Shown here: piece by piece, positions 13,479 to 21,923 of the stretch
How the letters are laid out: every line of letters begins with the position of its first letter
Position numbering within the stretch: position 1 is the stretch's first letter
Assembly (NCBI GenBank): GCA_023411035.1
Contig: JAEYPE010000134.1
Span: forward strand, 1 to 40,136
Direction of reading: 5' to 3'
DNA: 40,136 nt
From: Pseudomonadota bacterium
Lineage (GTDB): Bacteria > Pseudomonadota > Alphaproteobacteria > Azospirillales > Azospirillaceae
The notes under the pieces: generated by a model
Told to the model about the DNA's origin: nothing
Database searches by the model: none
Seen by the model: the letters and a program-made list of their open reading frames with translations, nothing else
Position numbers and translations under genes: made by a program

Positions 13479-14456
13479 ATGACCGGATCGCCCCATTCCA
13501 CGACGGTTTTCCCGCACCGCCACCTCCTTGGCATCGAGGGGCTGACGGCTGGCGAGATCACCACCATCCTCGACCTCGCCGACGGCTATGTCGAGCAGAA
13601 CCGCCAGCCTTCGAAGAAGTCGTCGCTCCTCGACGGGCGGACGATCGTGAATCTCTTCTTCGAGAATTCGACCCGCACCCGCACCAGCTTCGAGCTGGCC
13701 GGCAAGCGGCTCGGCGCCGACGTGATCAACATGTCGTCGGACGGCAGCTCGGTGAAGAAGGGCGAGACGCTGATCGACACGGCGATGACGCTGAACGCCA
13801 TGCACCTCGACGCGCTGGTGGTTCGCCACGCCGATTCCGGGGCGGTGAAGCTGCTGGCCGACAAGGTCAACTGCTCGGTCATCAACGCGGGCGACGGCCA
13901 TCACGAACACCCGACGCAGGGGCTTCTGGACGCGCTGGCGATCCGCCGCCGCCTGGGCCGCCTGGACGGGCTGATCGTGGCGATCTGCGGCGACATCCTG
14001 CACAGCCGCGTGGCCCGCTCCAACATCCACCTGCTGAACGCCATGGGCGCCCGCGTCCGCGTCGTCGCCCCGCCGACCCTGATCCCCTCCCAGATCGACC
14101 GGCTGGGCGTCGAGATCCACCACTCCATGGCGACCGGCCTGAAGGACGCCGACGTGGTGATGATGCTGCGCCTCCAGACGGAGCGGATGAGCGGCCAGTA
14201 CATCCCCTCGACCCGCGAATATTTCTACTTCTACGGCCTGGACTACGAGAAGTTGTCGGTCGCCAAGCCGCACGCGGTGGTGATGCATCCCGGCCCGATG
14301 AACCGCGGCGTCGAGATCGATTCGGAGGTCGCCGACGACCTCAAGCGCTCCATGATCCTCGATCAGGTGGAACTGGGCGTGGCCGTCCGCATGGCCGTTC
14401 TCGATCTTCTCACCCGCGACCCCAACAAAATCCAAGACCGGGGGACCGATGCCTAA
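13479..14456 (+). CDS. pyrB: Aspartate carbamoyltransferase catalytic subunit
   Basis: Catalyses carbamoyl phosphate plus aspartate to carbamoyl aspartate, the committed step of pyrimidine synthesis. The 325-residue protein carries the carbamoyl-phosphate site FFENSTRTRTSFE, plus SSVKKGET, DGHHEHPTQGLLD, LHSRVARSN and MHPGPMNRGVEI. No pyrI regulatory subunit is nearby. Instead the next gene, overlapping by 8 bases, is a dihydroorotase-like protein lacking the HxH metal ligands. This resembles the Pseudomonas-type ATCase, where an inactive dihydroorotase homologue is part of the holoenzyme. Confidence 0.97.
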   Translation: MTGSPHSTTVFPHRHLLGIEGLTAGEITTILDLADGYVEQNRQPSKKSSLLDGRTIVNLFFENSTRTRTSFELAGKRLGADVINMSSDGSSVKKGETLIDTAMTLNAMHLDALVVRHADSGAVKLLADKVNCSVINAGDGHHEHPTQGLLDALAIRRRLGRLDGLIVAICGDILHSRVARSNIHLLNAMGARVRVVAPPTLIPSQIDRLGVEIHHSMATGLKDADVVMMLRLQTERMSGQYIPSTREYFYFYGLDYEKLSVAKPHAVVMHPGPMNRGVEIDSEVADDLKRSMILDQVELGVAVRMAVLDLLTRDPNKIQDRGTDA

Positions 14457-15753
14457 TTCCGCCACCCGCGTCGCCTACCGCAACGCCCGCCTGCTCGACC
14501 CCGCCAGCGGCCTGGACCAGCGGGGCGACCTGCTGACCGAAGGCTCGAAGATCGCCGACTTCGGCCCGTCCCTCTTCGCCGGCGGCGTGCCGGAGGGGAT
14601 CGCGGTGGTGGACCTCGGCGGCCAGTGCCTCGCCCCCGGCCTCGTGGACATGCGCGTCCTGATCGGCGAGCCGGGCGACGAGGAAAAGGACACCATCAAG
14701 AGCGCGTCGCGCGCCGCGGTGGCCGGCGGCATCACCGCCATGGCCCTGCTTCCCAACACCGACCCGGTGACGGACGAGGTGGCGAGCCTGGAGTTCATCG
14801 CCCGGCGCGCCCGCGAGGTGCGTCTGGTGAAGGTCTTCGCCTACGCCGCCGCCACCCGCGGGACCGAGGGCAACGAGATCACCGAGATGGGCCTGCTGTC
14901 CCGCGCCGGGGCCGTGGCCTTCACCGACGGCACCAAGGCCATCGCCAGCGCCAAGGCGATGCGCCGCGCGCTCAGCTATGCCCGCACCTTCGACAAGCTG
15001 ATCGTCCAGCATCCGGAGGAGCCGAGCCTCGCCAGCGGCGGCATGATGAATTCGGGCGAGCGCGCCACCCGCCTCGGCCTCGTCGGTATCCCGCGGGAGG
15101 CCGAGATCATCATGATCGAGCGCGACCTGCGTCTGCTGGAGTTGTCCGGCGGACGCCTGCACTTCGCCCACATCTCGACGGGCGAGTCGGTCGATCTGAT
15201 CCGCCGCGCCAAGGAGCGCGGCCTGAAGGTCACCTGCGACACCGCCCCCCATTACTTCGCCCTGACCGAGACCGACGTCGGCGACTACCGCACCTTCGCC
15301 AAGGTTTCCCCGCCGTTGCGCGGCGAGATGGACCGGCGCGCCATCGTGGCGGGTCTGGCCGACGGCACCATCGACGCCATCGCGTCCGACCACACGCCGC
15401 AGGACCAGGACCAGAAGCGCCTGCCCTTCGCCCAGGCCGCCTTCGGCGTGATCGGACTGGAAACGCTGTTCCCGCTGACGCTGGAACTGGTGCACAAGGG
15501 CGCCATGCCGCTGCTGAAGGCGCTGGCCTGCGTGACCGTGAAGCCGGCGGAGATCCTGGGCCTGCCGCTGGGCCGCATCGCCAAGGGGGCGCCCGCCGAC
15601 CTCATCGCCTTCGATCTGGAGGTGCCGTGGAAGGTGGACGTGGCGGCCTTCAAGTCGAAGTCCAAGAACAGCCCCTTCGAGGACCGTCCCGTCCAGGGCC
15701 GCCCGCTGCGCACCGTGGTGGACGGCCGCACCGTCTGGCAGTTCGGGGGCTGA
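14449..15753 (+). CDS. pyrC: Dihydroorotase-like protein (PyrC/PyrX type) lacking the HxH motif
   Basis: A 434-residue amidohydrolase of the type I dihydroorotase group, overlapping pyrB by 8 bases behind its own GGGGGA site. In active enzymes the first strand ends DxHxH; here it reads DMRVLIGEPG, so the two ligands are Arg69 and Leu71. Other active-site positions remain: His188 (QHPEEPS), His241 (FAHIST) and Asp314 (ASDHTP). Losing HxH is typical of non-catalytic PyrC' proteins that assemble with PyrB. If so, an active dihydroorotase must be encoded elsewhere. Databases often name such genes pyrC; catalytic activity is doubtful. Confidence 0.9.
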   Translation: MPNSATRVAYRNARLLDPASGLDQRGDLLTEGSKIADFGPSLFAGGVPEGIAVVDLGGQCLAPGLVDMRVLIGEPGDEEKDTIKSASRAAVAGGITAMALLPNTDPVTDEVASLEFIARRAREVRLVKVFAYAAATRGTEGNEITEMGLLSRAGAVAFTDGTKAIASAKAMRRALSYARTFDKLIVQHPEEPSLASGGMMNSGERATRLGLVGIPREAEIIMIERDLRLLELSGGRLHFAHISTGESVDLIRRAKERGLKVTCDTAPHYFALTETDVGDYRTFAKVSPPLRGEMDRRAIVAGLADGTIDAIASDHTPQDQDQKRLPFAQAAFGVIGLETLFPLTLELVHKGAMPLLKALACVTVKPAEILGLPLGRIAKGAPADLIAFDLEVPWKVDVAAFKSKSKNSPFEDRPVQGRPLRTVVDGRTVWQFGG

Positions 15754-15757
15754 CGCC

Positions 15758-16366
15758 GTGCTTTCCGTGGCTGGGGTGCTCGTCTCGGTCCTGCTGGGCT
15801 ATCTGCTGGGCTCGATTCCCTTCGGACTGGTGCTGACCCGGATCGCCGGTCTGGGCGACATCCGCAAGATCGGGTCCGGCAACATCGGCGCCACCAACGT
15901 GCTGCGCACCGGCAACAAGCCGCTGGCCGCCGCCACCCTGATCCTGGACAGCGGCAAGGGCGCCATCGCCGCCCTGCTCGCCCAGGTCTGGGGCGGACCG
16001 GAGGCCGCGGTCTTCGCCGCGGGCGGCGCGATGCTCGGCCACAGCTTCCCGGTCTGGCTGGGTTTCAAGGGCGGCAAGGGCGTGGCGACCGCGCTGGGCG
16101 TGCTGCTGGCCGTGTCCTGGCCGGTCGGCGTGATCGCCTGCGCGACGTGGCTGGCGACGGCCTTCCTGTTCAAGATCTCGTCGCTGTCCGCCCTGACCGC
16201 GCTGGGCCTCAGCCCGCTCTTCGGCTGGTATTTCGGCGGACCGCTGGTGGCGGGGCTGTGCCTGTTCATCGCGGCTCTGGTCTACATCCGCCACGCCGCG
16301 AACATCGGCCGTCTGCTGAAGGGCCAGGAGCCGAAGATCAGCTTCGGCAGGAAGAAGCAGGCCTGA
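15758..16366 (+). CDS. plsY: Glycerol-3-phosphate acyltransferase PlsY
   Basis: Transfers acyl groups from acyl-phosphate to glycerol-3-phosphate at the inner membrane, the first step of phospholipid synthesis. The 202-residue protein has about five membrane helices and the three PlsY motifs: GSIPFGLVL, GSGNIGATNVLRT and GHSFPVWLGFKGGKGVATALG. It starts with GTG 4 bases after the pyrC stop codon, so it is probably in the pyrB operon. In many relatives dprA follows here; in this window it does not. Confidence 0.96.
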   Translation: MLSVAGVLVSVLLGYLLGSIPFGLVLTRIAGLGDIRKIGSGNIGATNVLRTGNKPLAAATLILDSGKGAIAALLAQVWGGPEAAVFAAGGAMLGHSFPVWLGFKGGKGVATALGVLLAVSWPVGVIACATWLATAFLFKISSLSALTALGLSPLFGWYFGGPLVAGLCLFIAALVYIRHAANIGRLLKGQEPKISFGRKKQA

Positions 16367-16421
16367 GCGGCGGCCCCACCCGCTCAGCCCCTCGCGAACA
16401 CCTCGTCATCGCCGTCGGCAA

Positions 16422-16493
16422 CTCTCCCGAAGGAGGGAGTCCGCTCGCCAAGCTCGTCCGGAGGGAAGGCGGTTTGCGCGCTTCCCTCCGGAC
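16422..16493. terminator. Two hairpins after plsY
   Basis: A first stem pairs ACTCTCCC with GAGGGAGT around 16422-16441. A second, stronger one pairs GTCCGGAGGGAAG (16456-16468) with CTTCCCTCCGGAC (16481-16493), 13 bp with a 12-base loop. Neither is followed by a T-run, so they may be Rho-assisted terminators or mRNA 3'-end stabilisers for the pyrB–pyrC–plsY transcript. Confidence 0.4.
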
Positions 16494-16567
16494 GCTTCCG
16501 TCTGGGCGCGGGCGGAGCTTCGTGGTACACGAATTGTTCCAAAAAATGGCCAACGAGGGCATTAGAG

Positions 16568-16867
16568 ATGAGCACCCGTCCGCAGGCGGTTTCCACCCAG
16601 CATGTCGAGAACGAGCGCACCCGCGTCACCGAATGGCGTCTGGTGCCGGGGGCCGAGACCGGCGCCCATGTGCACGGCTTTGACTATGTGATCGTTCCGG
16701 TGACGGCGGGCGCCTTCACCATCGTCGATCCGGACGGCAACGCCCGCCAGTTCCCGCTGGAGCCGGGCCGCTCCTACTTCCGCAAGGCCGGAGTCAGCCA
16801 CAACGTCATCAACGACGGCGACAGCGACATCGTCTTCGTCGAGGTCGAGTTCCTCCAGCCCGGCTGA
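16568..16867 (+). CDS. Small single-domain cupin
   Basis: A 99-residue beta-barrel protein. The first cupin motif is visible as GAETGAHVHGFDYVIVPVTAG (two metal-type His in HVHG) and the second as GRSYFRKAGVSHNVINDG, with a further His. It should bind a metal ion and a small ligand; the reaction is unknown. GAGGG lies 12 bases before the ATG. It stands alone, about 200 bases after plsY and 26 bases before an unrecognised gene on the same strand. Confidence 0.85.
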   Translation: MSTRPQAVSTQHVENERTRVTEWRLVPGAETGAHVHGFDYVIVPVTAGAFTIVDPDGNARQFPLEPGRSYFRKAGVSHNVINDGDSDIVFVEVEFLQPG

Positions 16868-16893
16868 TCGGCACGCTACGGCCAACCTCAGAG

Positions 16894-17313
16894 ATGCACC
16901 GCGGTTCCACCATGTTCGACTATGGCCAGGACGGCGACGAGCCGCTTCCCGACGCCGTGATTCGCACTGGCGGGCCGCGGTCCGTCCAGCATCTGCTGCT
17001 GTCCCTGTCATCGGAAAACCCGCTCTACCTCTACGCCGACGCGGCGGACGCGGGGGGCGGGGCCTATTACCGGGACTCCCGCGAGATCTGGCAGTCGCTG
17101 GCCGACGGGGACGGCCAGCGCTGGCGCTGGTTCGTCGGCAGCCAGGGACGCATCGTGGAAGCGGCCCCCGGCGACGTGCATGGCTTGCGCCGCGCCGCCC
17201 CGGTCGCCCTGACCGTCACATGGTACAGCCTGCCCGACCGCGAGAGCGTCGGGCGGGTGCGCAACGCCCTGCGCGCCATTGGCGCCACCTGCAGCCGCGG
17301 CCCGGCAGGCTGA
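16894..17313 (+). CDS. Hypothetical protein, 139 residues
   Basis: No family is recognised. The protein is soluble, mixed alpha/beta, with several aromatic segments (PLYLYADAAD, WRWFVGSQGR, LTVTWYSLPD) and no signal peptide or membrane segment. The start is either ATG 16894 (after a weak CAGAG) or ATG 16912. Codon use is ordinary for this genome, which supports a real gene. It may be co-transcribed with the small cupin upstream. Confidence 0.6.
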   Translation: MHRGSTMFDYGQDGDEPLPDAVIRTGGPRSVQHLLLSLSSENPLYLYADAADAGGGAYYRDSREIWQSLADGDGQRWRWFVGSQGRIVEAAPGDVHGLRRAAPVALTVTWYSLPDRESVGRVRNALRAIGATCSRGPAG

Positions 17314-17437
17314 CGGCGCCAGCCCCATAAGGCGCCCTTCGAGCGACGCCGCACCCCGCGCCGGCGCAAACGCATGGGCGCCATGTCATTTCGGAATCCC
17401 TCCCGGTCAGGCCGAGATTGTGCGGCAGCGACTTCCG

Positions 17438-17451
17438 TCCTAATGTTAGGA
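17438..17451. promoter_or_regulatory. Perfect 6-bp dyad in the gap before the YdjM-like gene
   Basis: TCCTAA-TG-TTAGGA at 17438-17451 is a perfect palindrome in an otherwise featureless 240-base gap. It lies 103 bases before the next start codon, a possible protein-binding site. Nothing else is visible in this gap. Confidence 0.25.
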
Positions 17452-17553
17452 ACCAGGAATCCGGGAGCATCCGACAGAGTGGCCGTCACCGAGGCACAGC
17501 CGTTGCGCGTTCACACGCCCTGTGCCGCATCGTTCGCCTTGCGGTGACCGCCC

Positions 17554-18207
17554 ATGATGGCCTCCTCCCACATGATCGTCGGCGGAGCGACGTGGTTCTA
17601 CGCATCGGCGCGCTTTGGCCTGCCCTTTGACGCGGTGGCCTTCGGGGCGGCGGTGATCGGATCGCTGGCGCCGGACATCGACCATCCCAAATCGACCCTG
17701 GGCCAGTTGATGCGCCCCCTGTCGAACGTGATCTCCACGATCTTCGGGCACCGCGGCATCACCCATTCCACGCTGGCCATCGCCGGATGCCTGTGGGTTC
17801 TGCACGAGTATGCGGACTACTCGCACCTGATCCTGCCCTTTCTGGTTGGCTACCTCACCCATCTGGCGGGCGACCTGCTGACCCCGGCGGGCCTGCCGCT
17901 GCTCTGGCCGATCAAGCGGCGGCGGAACTTCGCGCTGCCGATCCTGAAGACCGGCGGCTTTTCGGAGCAGTTGGCGGTCACGCTGCTGGCCGGTTGGATG
18001 ATCTCCGGCCTGTTTCCCTGCTCCTGGCCGGAGCTACCCTTCGAGCGCCTGCCCATCGACCGTCTGATGGCGATGGATCGGCCCTGGCACTCCGCCGTCG
18101 TCGCAGCGCAAGGCTTCCTCGGAGAGGAGAGCCGGGAGCGAAGCGCACCCCCCATTCCCGCCCGCAAGCCCGCGGAACCCGGACGGAATCGCCTGCTGAA
18201 AGGCTGA
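17554..18207 (+). CDS. YdjM/DUF457-type membrane-bound metal-dependent hydrolase
   Basis: A 217-residue inner-membrane protein of the YdjM/DUF457 (LexA-binding, inner-membrane hydrolase) family. Diagnostic His/Asp motifs are ASSHMIVGG, APDIDHPKSTLG and FGHRGITHSTLA, followed by LTHLAGDLLTPAG; together these would hold metal. Three or four membrane helices are predicted. The C-terminal 35 residues are hydrophilic and Arg/Pro-rich. A role in envelope or DNA-damage responses is suggested for the family but not established. The ribosome binding site is poor; two consecutive ATG codons open the gene. Confidence 0.85.
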   Translation: MMASSHMIVGGATWFYASARFGLPFDAVAFGAAVIGSLAPDIDHPKSTLGQLMRPLSNVISTIFGHRGITHSTLAIAGCLWVLHEYADYSHLILPFLVGYLTHLAGDLLTPAGLPLLWPIKRRRNFALPILKTGGFSEQLAVTLLAGWMISGLFPCSWPELPFERLPIDRLMAMDRPWHSAVVAAQGFLGEESRERSAPPIPARKPAEPGRNRLLKG

Positions 18208-18421
18208 ACCGTCACCGCACAAATCACGCCAGTAACGCCACGATCAACGGGATACGCCAAACCGCCACCGCATCGGTCTTGTTGTATTTTGTCGCAGAAG
18301 CCACCAAATTTCGACTTTGTCATCGTTTAGCGATTTGTTAGCTTTTTAGGTACATTCTAGTGATCATATTCGATCGATCTCACATTGAATTTCCACACGC
18401 TTCGCGCGGATGGGTCCGACC

Positions 18422-20035
18422 ATGGCAAAGCTCCGGATGCCGAAAGAGACGCAGACTGCCGAAGGCGTTCCGCCCGATGCGGCGGCGCCGACGCCGGTCC
18501 ACATGGCCCTGACCGATCTTCCCGGCGGACGGGACAAGAGCCTGAAGCGCGTCTCCGACGTGCTGGCCCCGCTGGACCATGTCCAGAAGCTCCAGCTCTA
18601 CAAGATGATCCGCGAAGGGTATCTGGATGACATGGCCGAGCCGGTCGCCCGGATGCTGGTCAGCATGCTGAACGGGCGCCGGTCCGAACACGCGCGCCGC
18701 GTCTGGACCGGCCTGTTCGATGCGCTGATCCTGCGCGACGACACCCTGCTGACGAGCGAGGTCCGGCTGGCCGGCGCGCTGCATCTGGCGGACGTCAGCG
18801 CCTGGTGGTTCGCCCTGACCCCCCGCATGGGCACGCAGATCAACCGCGTCCAGGAGACGGTGACCCGGCTCGCCAAGGAGCAGCCGCTGAACGAGATTTT
18901 CGCCTCCGCCGAGGCGCAGAGCTGGGCGGAGGAGTTGCGGCAGCGCAGCCTCGCCGTGCTGGCCCGCCTGCGCGCCGCCCCTGCGGAGGCCACCGCGTTT
19001 CTGAATGAGGTGTCCGGCTTCCGCGCGGAGATATTGAAACGCCATGGCGTCCGCCAGCGCGAGGGCGTCTCGCGCTCGGATCTGGAGGTGATGGAAACCA
19101 TCCTTCAGGCGGCTCCGGCCTGGGCGGGCCAGTCCCTGCCCTCGCTGCTGCACGGCGATCCGGTGCGTCTGGCGGTGGACATGGCGCGGCGCGGCGACTG
19201 CAAGCGCGACGGGGTGGCCATGTTCGCGGTCGCCGGCCTGCATCGGCGCGACGACCCCGCACTGGCATCCCGCCTGTACGAAGCCTTCCCCACACCCGTG
19301 GCGAAGGACGCGATCGTCGGGCGTCTGCTGGTGGCGGCGGAAACGCTGAAGACCACGCTGACCGGCAGCTTCCTTAACAAGCCGAGCCTGCGGGTGGCGG
19401 ACGCGGTGGACGACCGCGACCATCCCTCGTCCCAATTGCAGCGCTTCCTGGCGTGGTACGACACCGTTCACGCCCTGGAACTGGATACGACCGACCGTGA
19501 GCGCAGCTTGGTCCATCAGGCGTTCCGCGAGTTGAGCAACGCGGTGTATGAGGACCTCGTACCCGTGCTGGCCCGGCGGATCGAGGCGCTGACGATGCAC
19601 AGCGCGCTGGACCCGCTGATCGAGCGCGTGCGCTTCGTCAACGAGTTCCAGGCCCAGTTGGTGCGGCGCGGCATCGTGTCGTCCGGCAAGCCGTGGCGGG
19701 CCGAGGACGGCAACCACGTCGCCACGGTGTTCCGCCGGGTGTCGTCCAGCGGTTCCGCGGAAGGCTTGAAGGCGTTGGGGCAGCTTGCCGATCTGGCCGA
19801 GATGCTGAGCTACCCCATCGAGATCACCGCGCTCGACATCGCCCTGGCCGGGGTGATCGAGGCCGCCTTGCGGCAGCAGAAGGCGTTCGACGACTCCGAA
19901 GTCCGTCTGATCGACCGGGTGATCGCCGTGTCGAGCGACGAGCGGAAGCGCTGCCGCTGGTGGGTGGCACCGGAGGTCGTCACCCTGCTGGACGCCGCGG
20001 AGAAATCCGGCATCCCCGGCGCCGCGAAAAAATAG
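18422..20035 (+). CDS. Large helical protein of unknown function
   Basis: About 537 residues, not recognised. It is almost entirely alpha-helical by composition, with no signal peptide, membrane segment, P-loop or obvious metal motif. Repeated patterns of Leu/Ala heptads (for example VARMLVSMLNGRRSEHARRV and LKALGQLADLAEMLS) suggest an ARM/TPR-like solenoid. It stands alone, preceded by 200 bases that are strongly A/T-rich near 18280-18400, a likely promoter zone. The start is ATG 18422, with ATG 18410 an alternative. Codon use is like its neighbours, so recent foreign origin is not indicated. Confidence 0.8.
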   Translation: MAKLRMPKETQTAEGVPPDAAAPTPVHMALTDLPGGRDKSLKRVSDVLAPLDHVQKLQLYKMIREGYLDDMAEPVARMLVSMLNGRRSEHARRVWTGLFDALILRDDTLLTSEVRLAGALHLADVSAWWFALTPRMGTQINRVQETVTRLAKEQPLNEIFASAEAQSWAEELRQRSLAVLARLRAAPAEATAFLNEVSGFRAEILKRHGVRQREGVSRSDLEVMETILQAAPAWAGQSLPSLLHGDPVRLAVDMARRGDCKRDGVAMFAVAGLHRRDDPALASRLYEAFPTPVAKDAIVGRLLVAAETLKTTLTGSFLNKPSLRVADAVDDRDHPSSQLQRFLAWYDTVHALELDTTDRERSLVHQAFRELSNAVYEDLVPVLARRIEALTMHSALDPLIERVRFVNEFQAQLVRRGIVSSGKPWRAEDGNHVATVFRRVSSSGSAEGLKALGQLADLAEMLSYPIEITALDIALAGVIEAALRQQKAFDDSEVRLIDRVIAVSSDERKRCRWWVAPEVVTLLDAAEKSGIPGAAKK

Positions 20036-20055
20036 CCGCACCCGATCGACGGTCT

Positions 20056-20111
20056 ACAAACAAAAAGCGCACCGCCCCCACCGTCACCCGCCGGAGCGGG
20101 AACGGTGGGGG
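20056..20111 (-). terminator. Terminator of ahpF
   Basis: CCCCCACCGT (20075-20084) pairs with ACGGTGGGGG (20102-20111), and the loop contains a CCCG/CGGG stem. On the minus strand the stem is followed by CGGTGCGCTTTTTGTTTG (down to about 20056), a good T-tract. It lies 15 bases past the ahpF stop codon. It may also slow transcription arriving from the convergent gene. Confidence 0.7.
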
Positions 20112-20126
20112 TGGAACGTCCGGCGG

Positions 20127-21707
20127 TTACGCCGCGGCGACGGCCTCCGCCGGCACCATGCGGATCAGGTAGTCGAAGGCCGACAGGGACGCTTTCGCCC
20201 CCTCGCCCATGGCGATGATGATCTGCTTGTAGGGAACCGTCGTCGCGTCGCCCGCCGCGAACACACCGGGGACGGAGGTCTGGCCGCGCGCGTCCACCTC
20301 GATCTCGCCACGCGGGCTCAGCGCCACCGCCCCCTTCAGCCACTCGGTGTTGGGAACGAGGCCGATCTGCACGAAGATGCCTTCCAGATCGATCCGGTGC
20401 ACCTCGCCCGTGTTGCGGTTCTTGTAGCTGAGGCCGTTCACCTTCGTGCCGTCGCCATGCACCTCGGTCGTCAGGCCGGAGGTGATGATGCGCACGTTGG
20501 GCAGGCTGCGCAGCTTGCGCTGAAGCACCTCGTCGGCGCGGAGCTGGCTGTCGAACTCGATCAGCGTCACCTCGGCGACGATGCCGGCGAGGTCGATGGC
20601 CGCCTCGACACCCGAGTTGCCGCCGCCGATGACCGCCACACGCTTGCCCTTGAACAGCGGGCCGTCGCAGTGCGGGCAATAGGCCACGCCCTTGTTCCGG
20701 TACTCGTCCTCGCCGGGGACGCCCATCTGGCGCCAGCGGGCGCCGGTGGACAGGATCACCGTCTTCGACTTCAGCGAAGCGCCGTTGGCGAGCTGGATCT
20801 CGATCAGGCCGCCCGGAGCCGATGCGGGGATCAGCTTTTCCGCCCGCTGGAGGTTCATCACGTCGACGTCATACTCCTTGACGTGATGCTCCAGCGCCGC
20901 GGCCAGCTTCGGCCCCTCGGTGTGGGAGACGGAGATGAAGTTCTCGATGGCCATGGTGTCCAGCACCTGACCGCCGAACCGCTCCGCCGCGACGCCGGTG
21001 CGGATGCCCTTGCGGGCCGCGTAGATCGCCGCCGCCGAACCGGCGGGGCCGCCGCCGATCACCAGAACGTCGAAAGCATCCTTGGCCTTGATCTTCTCCG
21101 CGTCGCGCGCTGCCGCGCCGGTATCGATCTTGGCGAGGATCTGCTCCAGCCCCATGCGGCCCTGGCCGAACGGCTCGCCGTTCAGGAAGATGGACGGCAC
21201 GGCCATGACCTTGCGCTCTTCGACCTCCTGCTGGAACAGCGCGCCATCGATGGCGACATGCTTGATCCGCGGGTTCAGAGCGCTCATCAGGTTCAGGGCC
21301 TGCACCACGTCCGGGCAGTTCTGGCACGACAGCGAGAAGTAGGTCTCGAACCGGTACTCACCCTCCAGCGCCTTCACCTGCTCGATGACCTCCGCCGACT
21401 CTTTCGAGGGGTGGCCGCCGACCTGCAACAGGGCGAGGATGAGGGAATTGAATTCGTGGCCCATCGGCAGGCCGGCGAAACGAACGCCGATGTCGGTGCC
21501 GGTGCGGTTGATCGCGAAGGAGGGCTTGCGCGCATCGTCGTCCGTACGGACGAAGGTGATCTTGTCCGACAGGGAGGCGATGTCCTGCAGCAGAGCCAGC
21601 ATTTCCTGCGACTTCGCGCCGTCGTCGAGGGAGGCGGCCAGTTCGATGGGCTGCGTGATCTTTTCGAAATAGGCCTTGAGCTGGCCTTTTACGTTGCTAT
21701 CCAACAC
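20127..21707 (-). CDS. ahpF: Alkyl hydroperoxide reductase subunit F
   Basis: AhpF passes electrons from NADH through FAD and two disulfides to AhpC. From the GTG at 21707 (behind GGGAG) the protein has 526 residues, matching the family. A longer frame upstream lacks homology-like character. The N-terminal double thioredoxin-fold domain has Cys128/Cys131 (SCQNCPD), and the reductase part has Cys344/Cys347 (YCPHCDG). The FAD motif VIGGGPAGSAAA and the NAD motif VIGGGNSGVEAA are both present. The E. coli numbering is almost identical. It follows ahpC after 216 bases of hairpin-rich DNA. Confidence 0.97.
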   Translation of the reverse strand: MLDSNVKGQLKAYFEKITQPIELAASLDDGAKSQEMLALLQDIASLSDKITFVRTDDDARKPSFAINRTGTDIGVRFAGLPMGHEFNSLILALLQVGGHPSKESAEVIEQVKALEGEYRFETYFSLSCQNCPDVVQALNLMSALNPRIKHVAIDGALFQQEVEERKVMAVPSIFLNGEPFGQGRMGLEQILAKIDTGAAARDAEKIKAKDAFDVLVIGGGPAGSAAAIYAARKGIRTGVAAERFGGQVLDTMAIENFISVSHTEGPKLAAALEHHVKEYDVDVMNLQRAEKLIPASAPGGLIEIQLANGASLKSKTVILSTGARWRQMGVPGEDEYRNKGVAYCPHCDGPLFKGKRVAVIGGGNSGVEAAIDLAGIVAEVTLIEFDSQLRADEVLQRKLRSLPNVRIITSGLTTEVHGDGTKVNGLSYKNRNTGEVHRIDLEGIFVQIGLVPNTEWLKGAVALSPRGEIEVDARGQTSVPGVFAAGDATTVPYKQIIIAMGEGAKASLSAFDYLIRMVPAEAVAAA

Positions 21708-21807
21708 GGCGAGGGCTCCCGAAAGTGGTTTTCGAAGCGAGCCCGGTTGCGTCTCGGCGGGTCCGGGCAGCAGAATTTCATAGGGCAGATCAAGTCCACT
21801 CACGATC

Positions 21808-21895
21808 CGGGCCCGGAATCATCCGGGCCCGAAGCCGTGGCGCCACAGCCTTTGCGGCTATGGCAGAACCGTCCGTCCGCCGTTGCGGCGGGCGG
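21808..21895 (-). promoter_or_regulatory. Three consecutive hairpins between ahpC and ahpF
   Basis: Three stems lie in a row: CGGGCCCGGA/TCCGGGCCCG (21808-21831, 10 bp perfect), GCCACAGCC/GGCTATGGC (21842-21864), and CCGTCCGCCG/CGGCGGGCGG (21873-21895, with one G-U pair). None is followed by a T-run on the minus strand. They could stabilise the ahpC mRNA 3' end, pause polymerase or set the AhpC:AhpF ratio. Confidence 0.5.
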
Positions 21896-21923
21896 CGGTT
21901 CCCATGTGATCCGCCGGAGAGGC

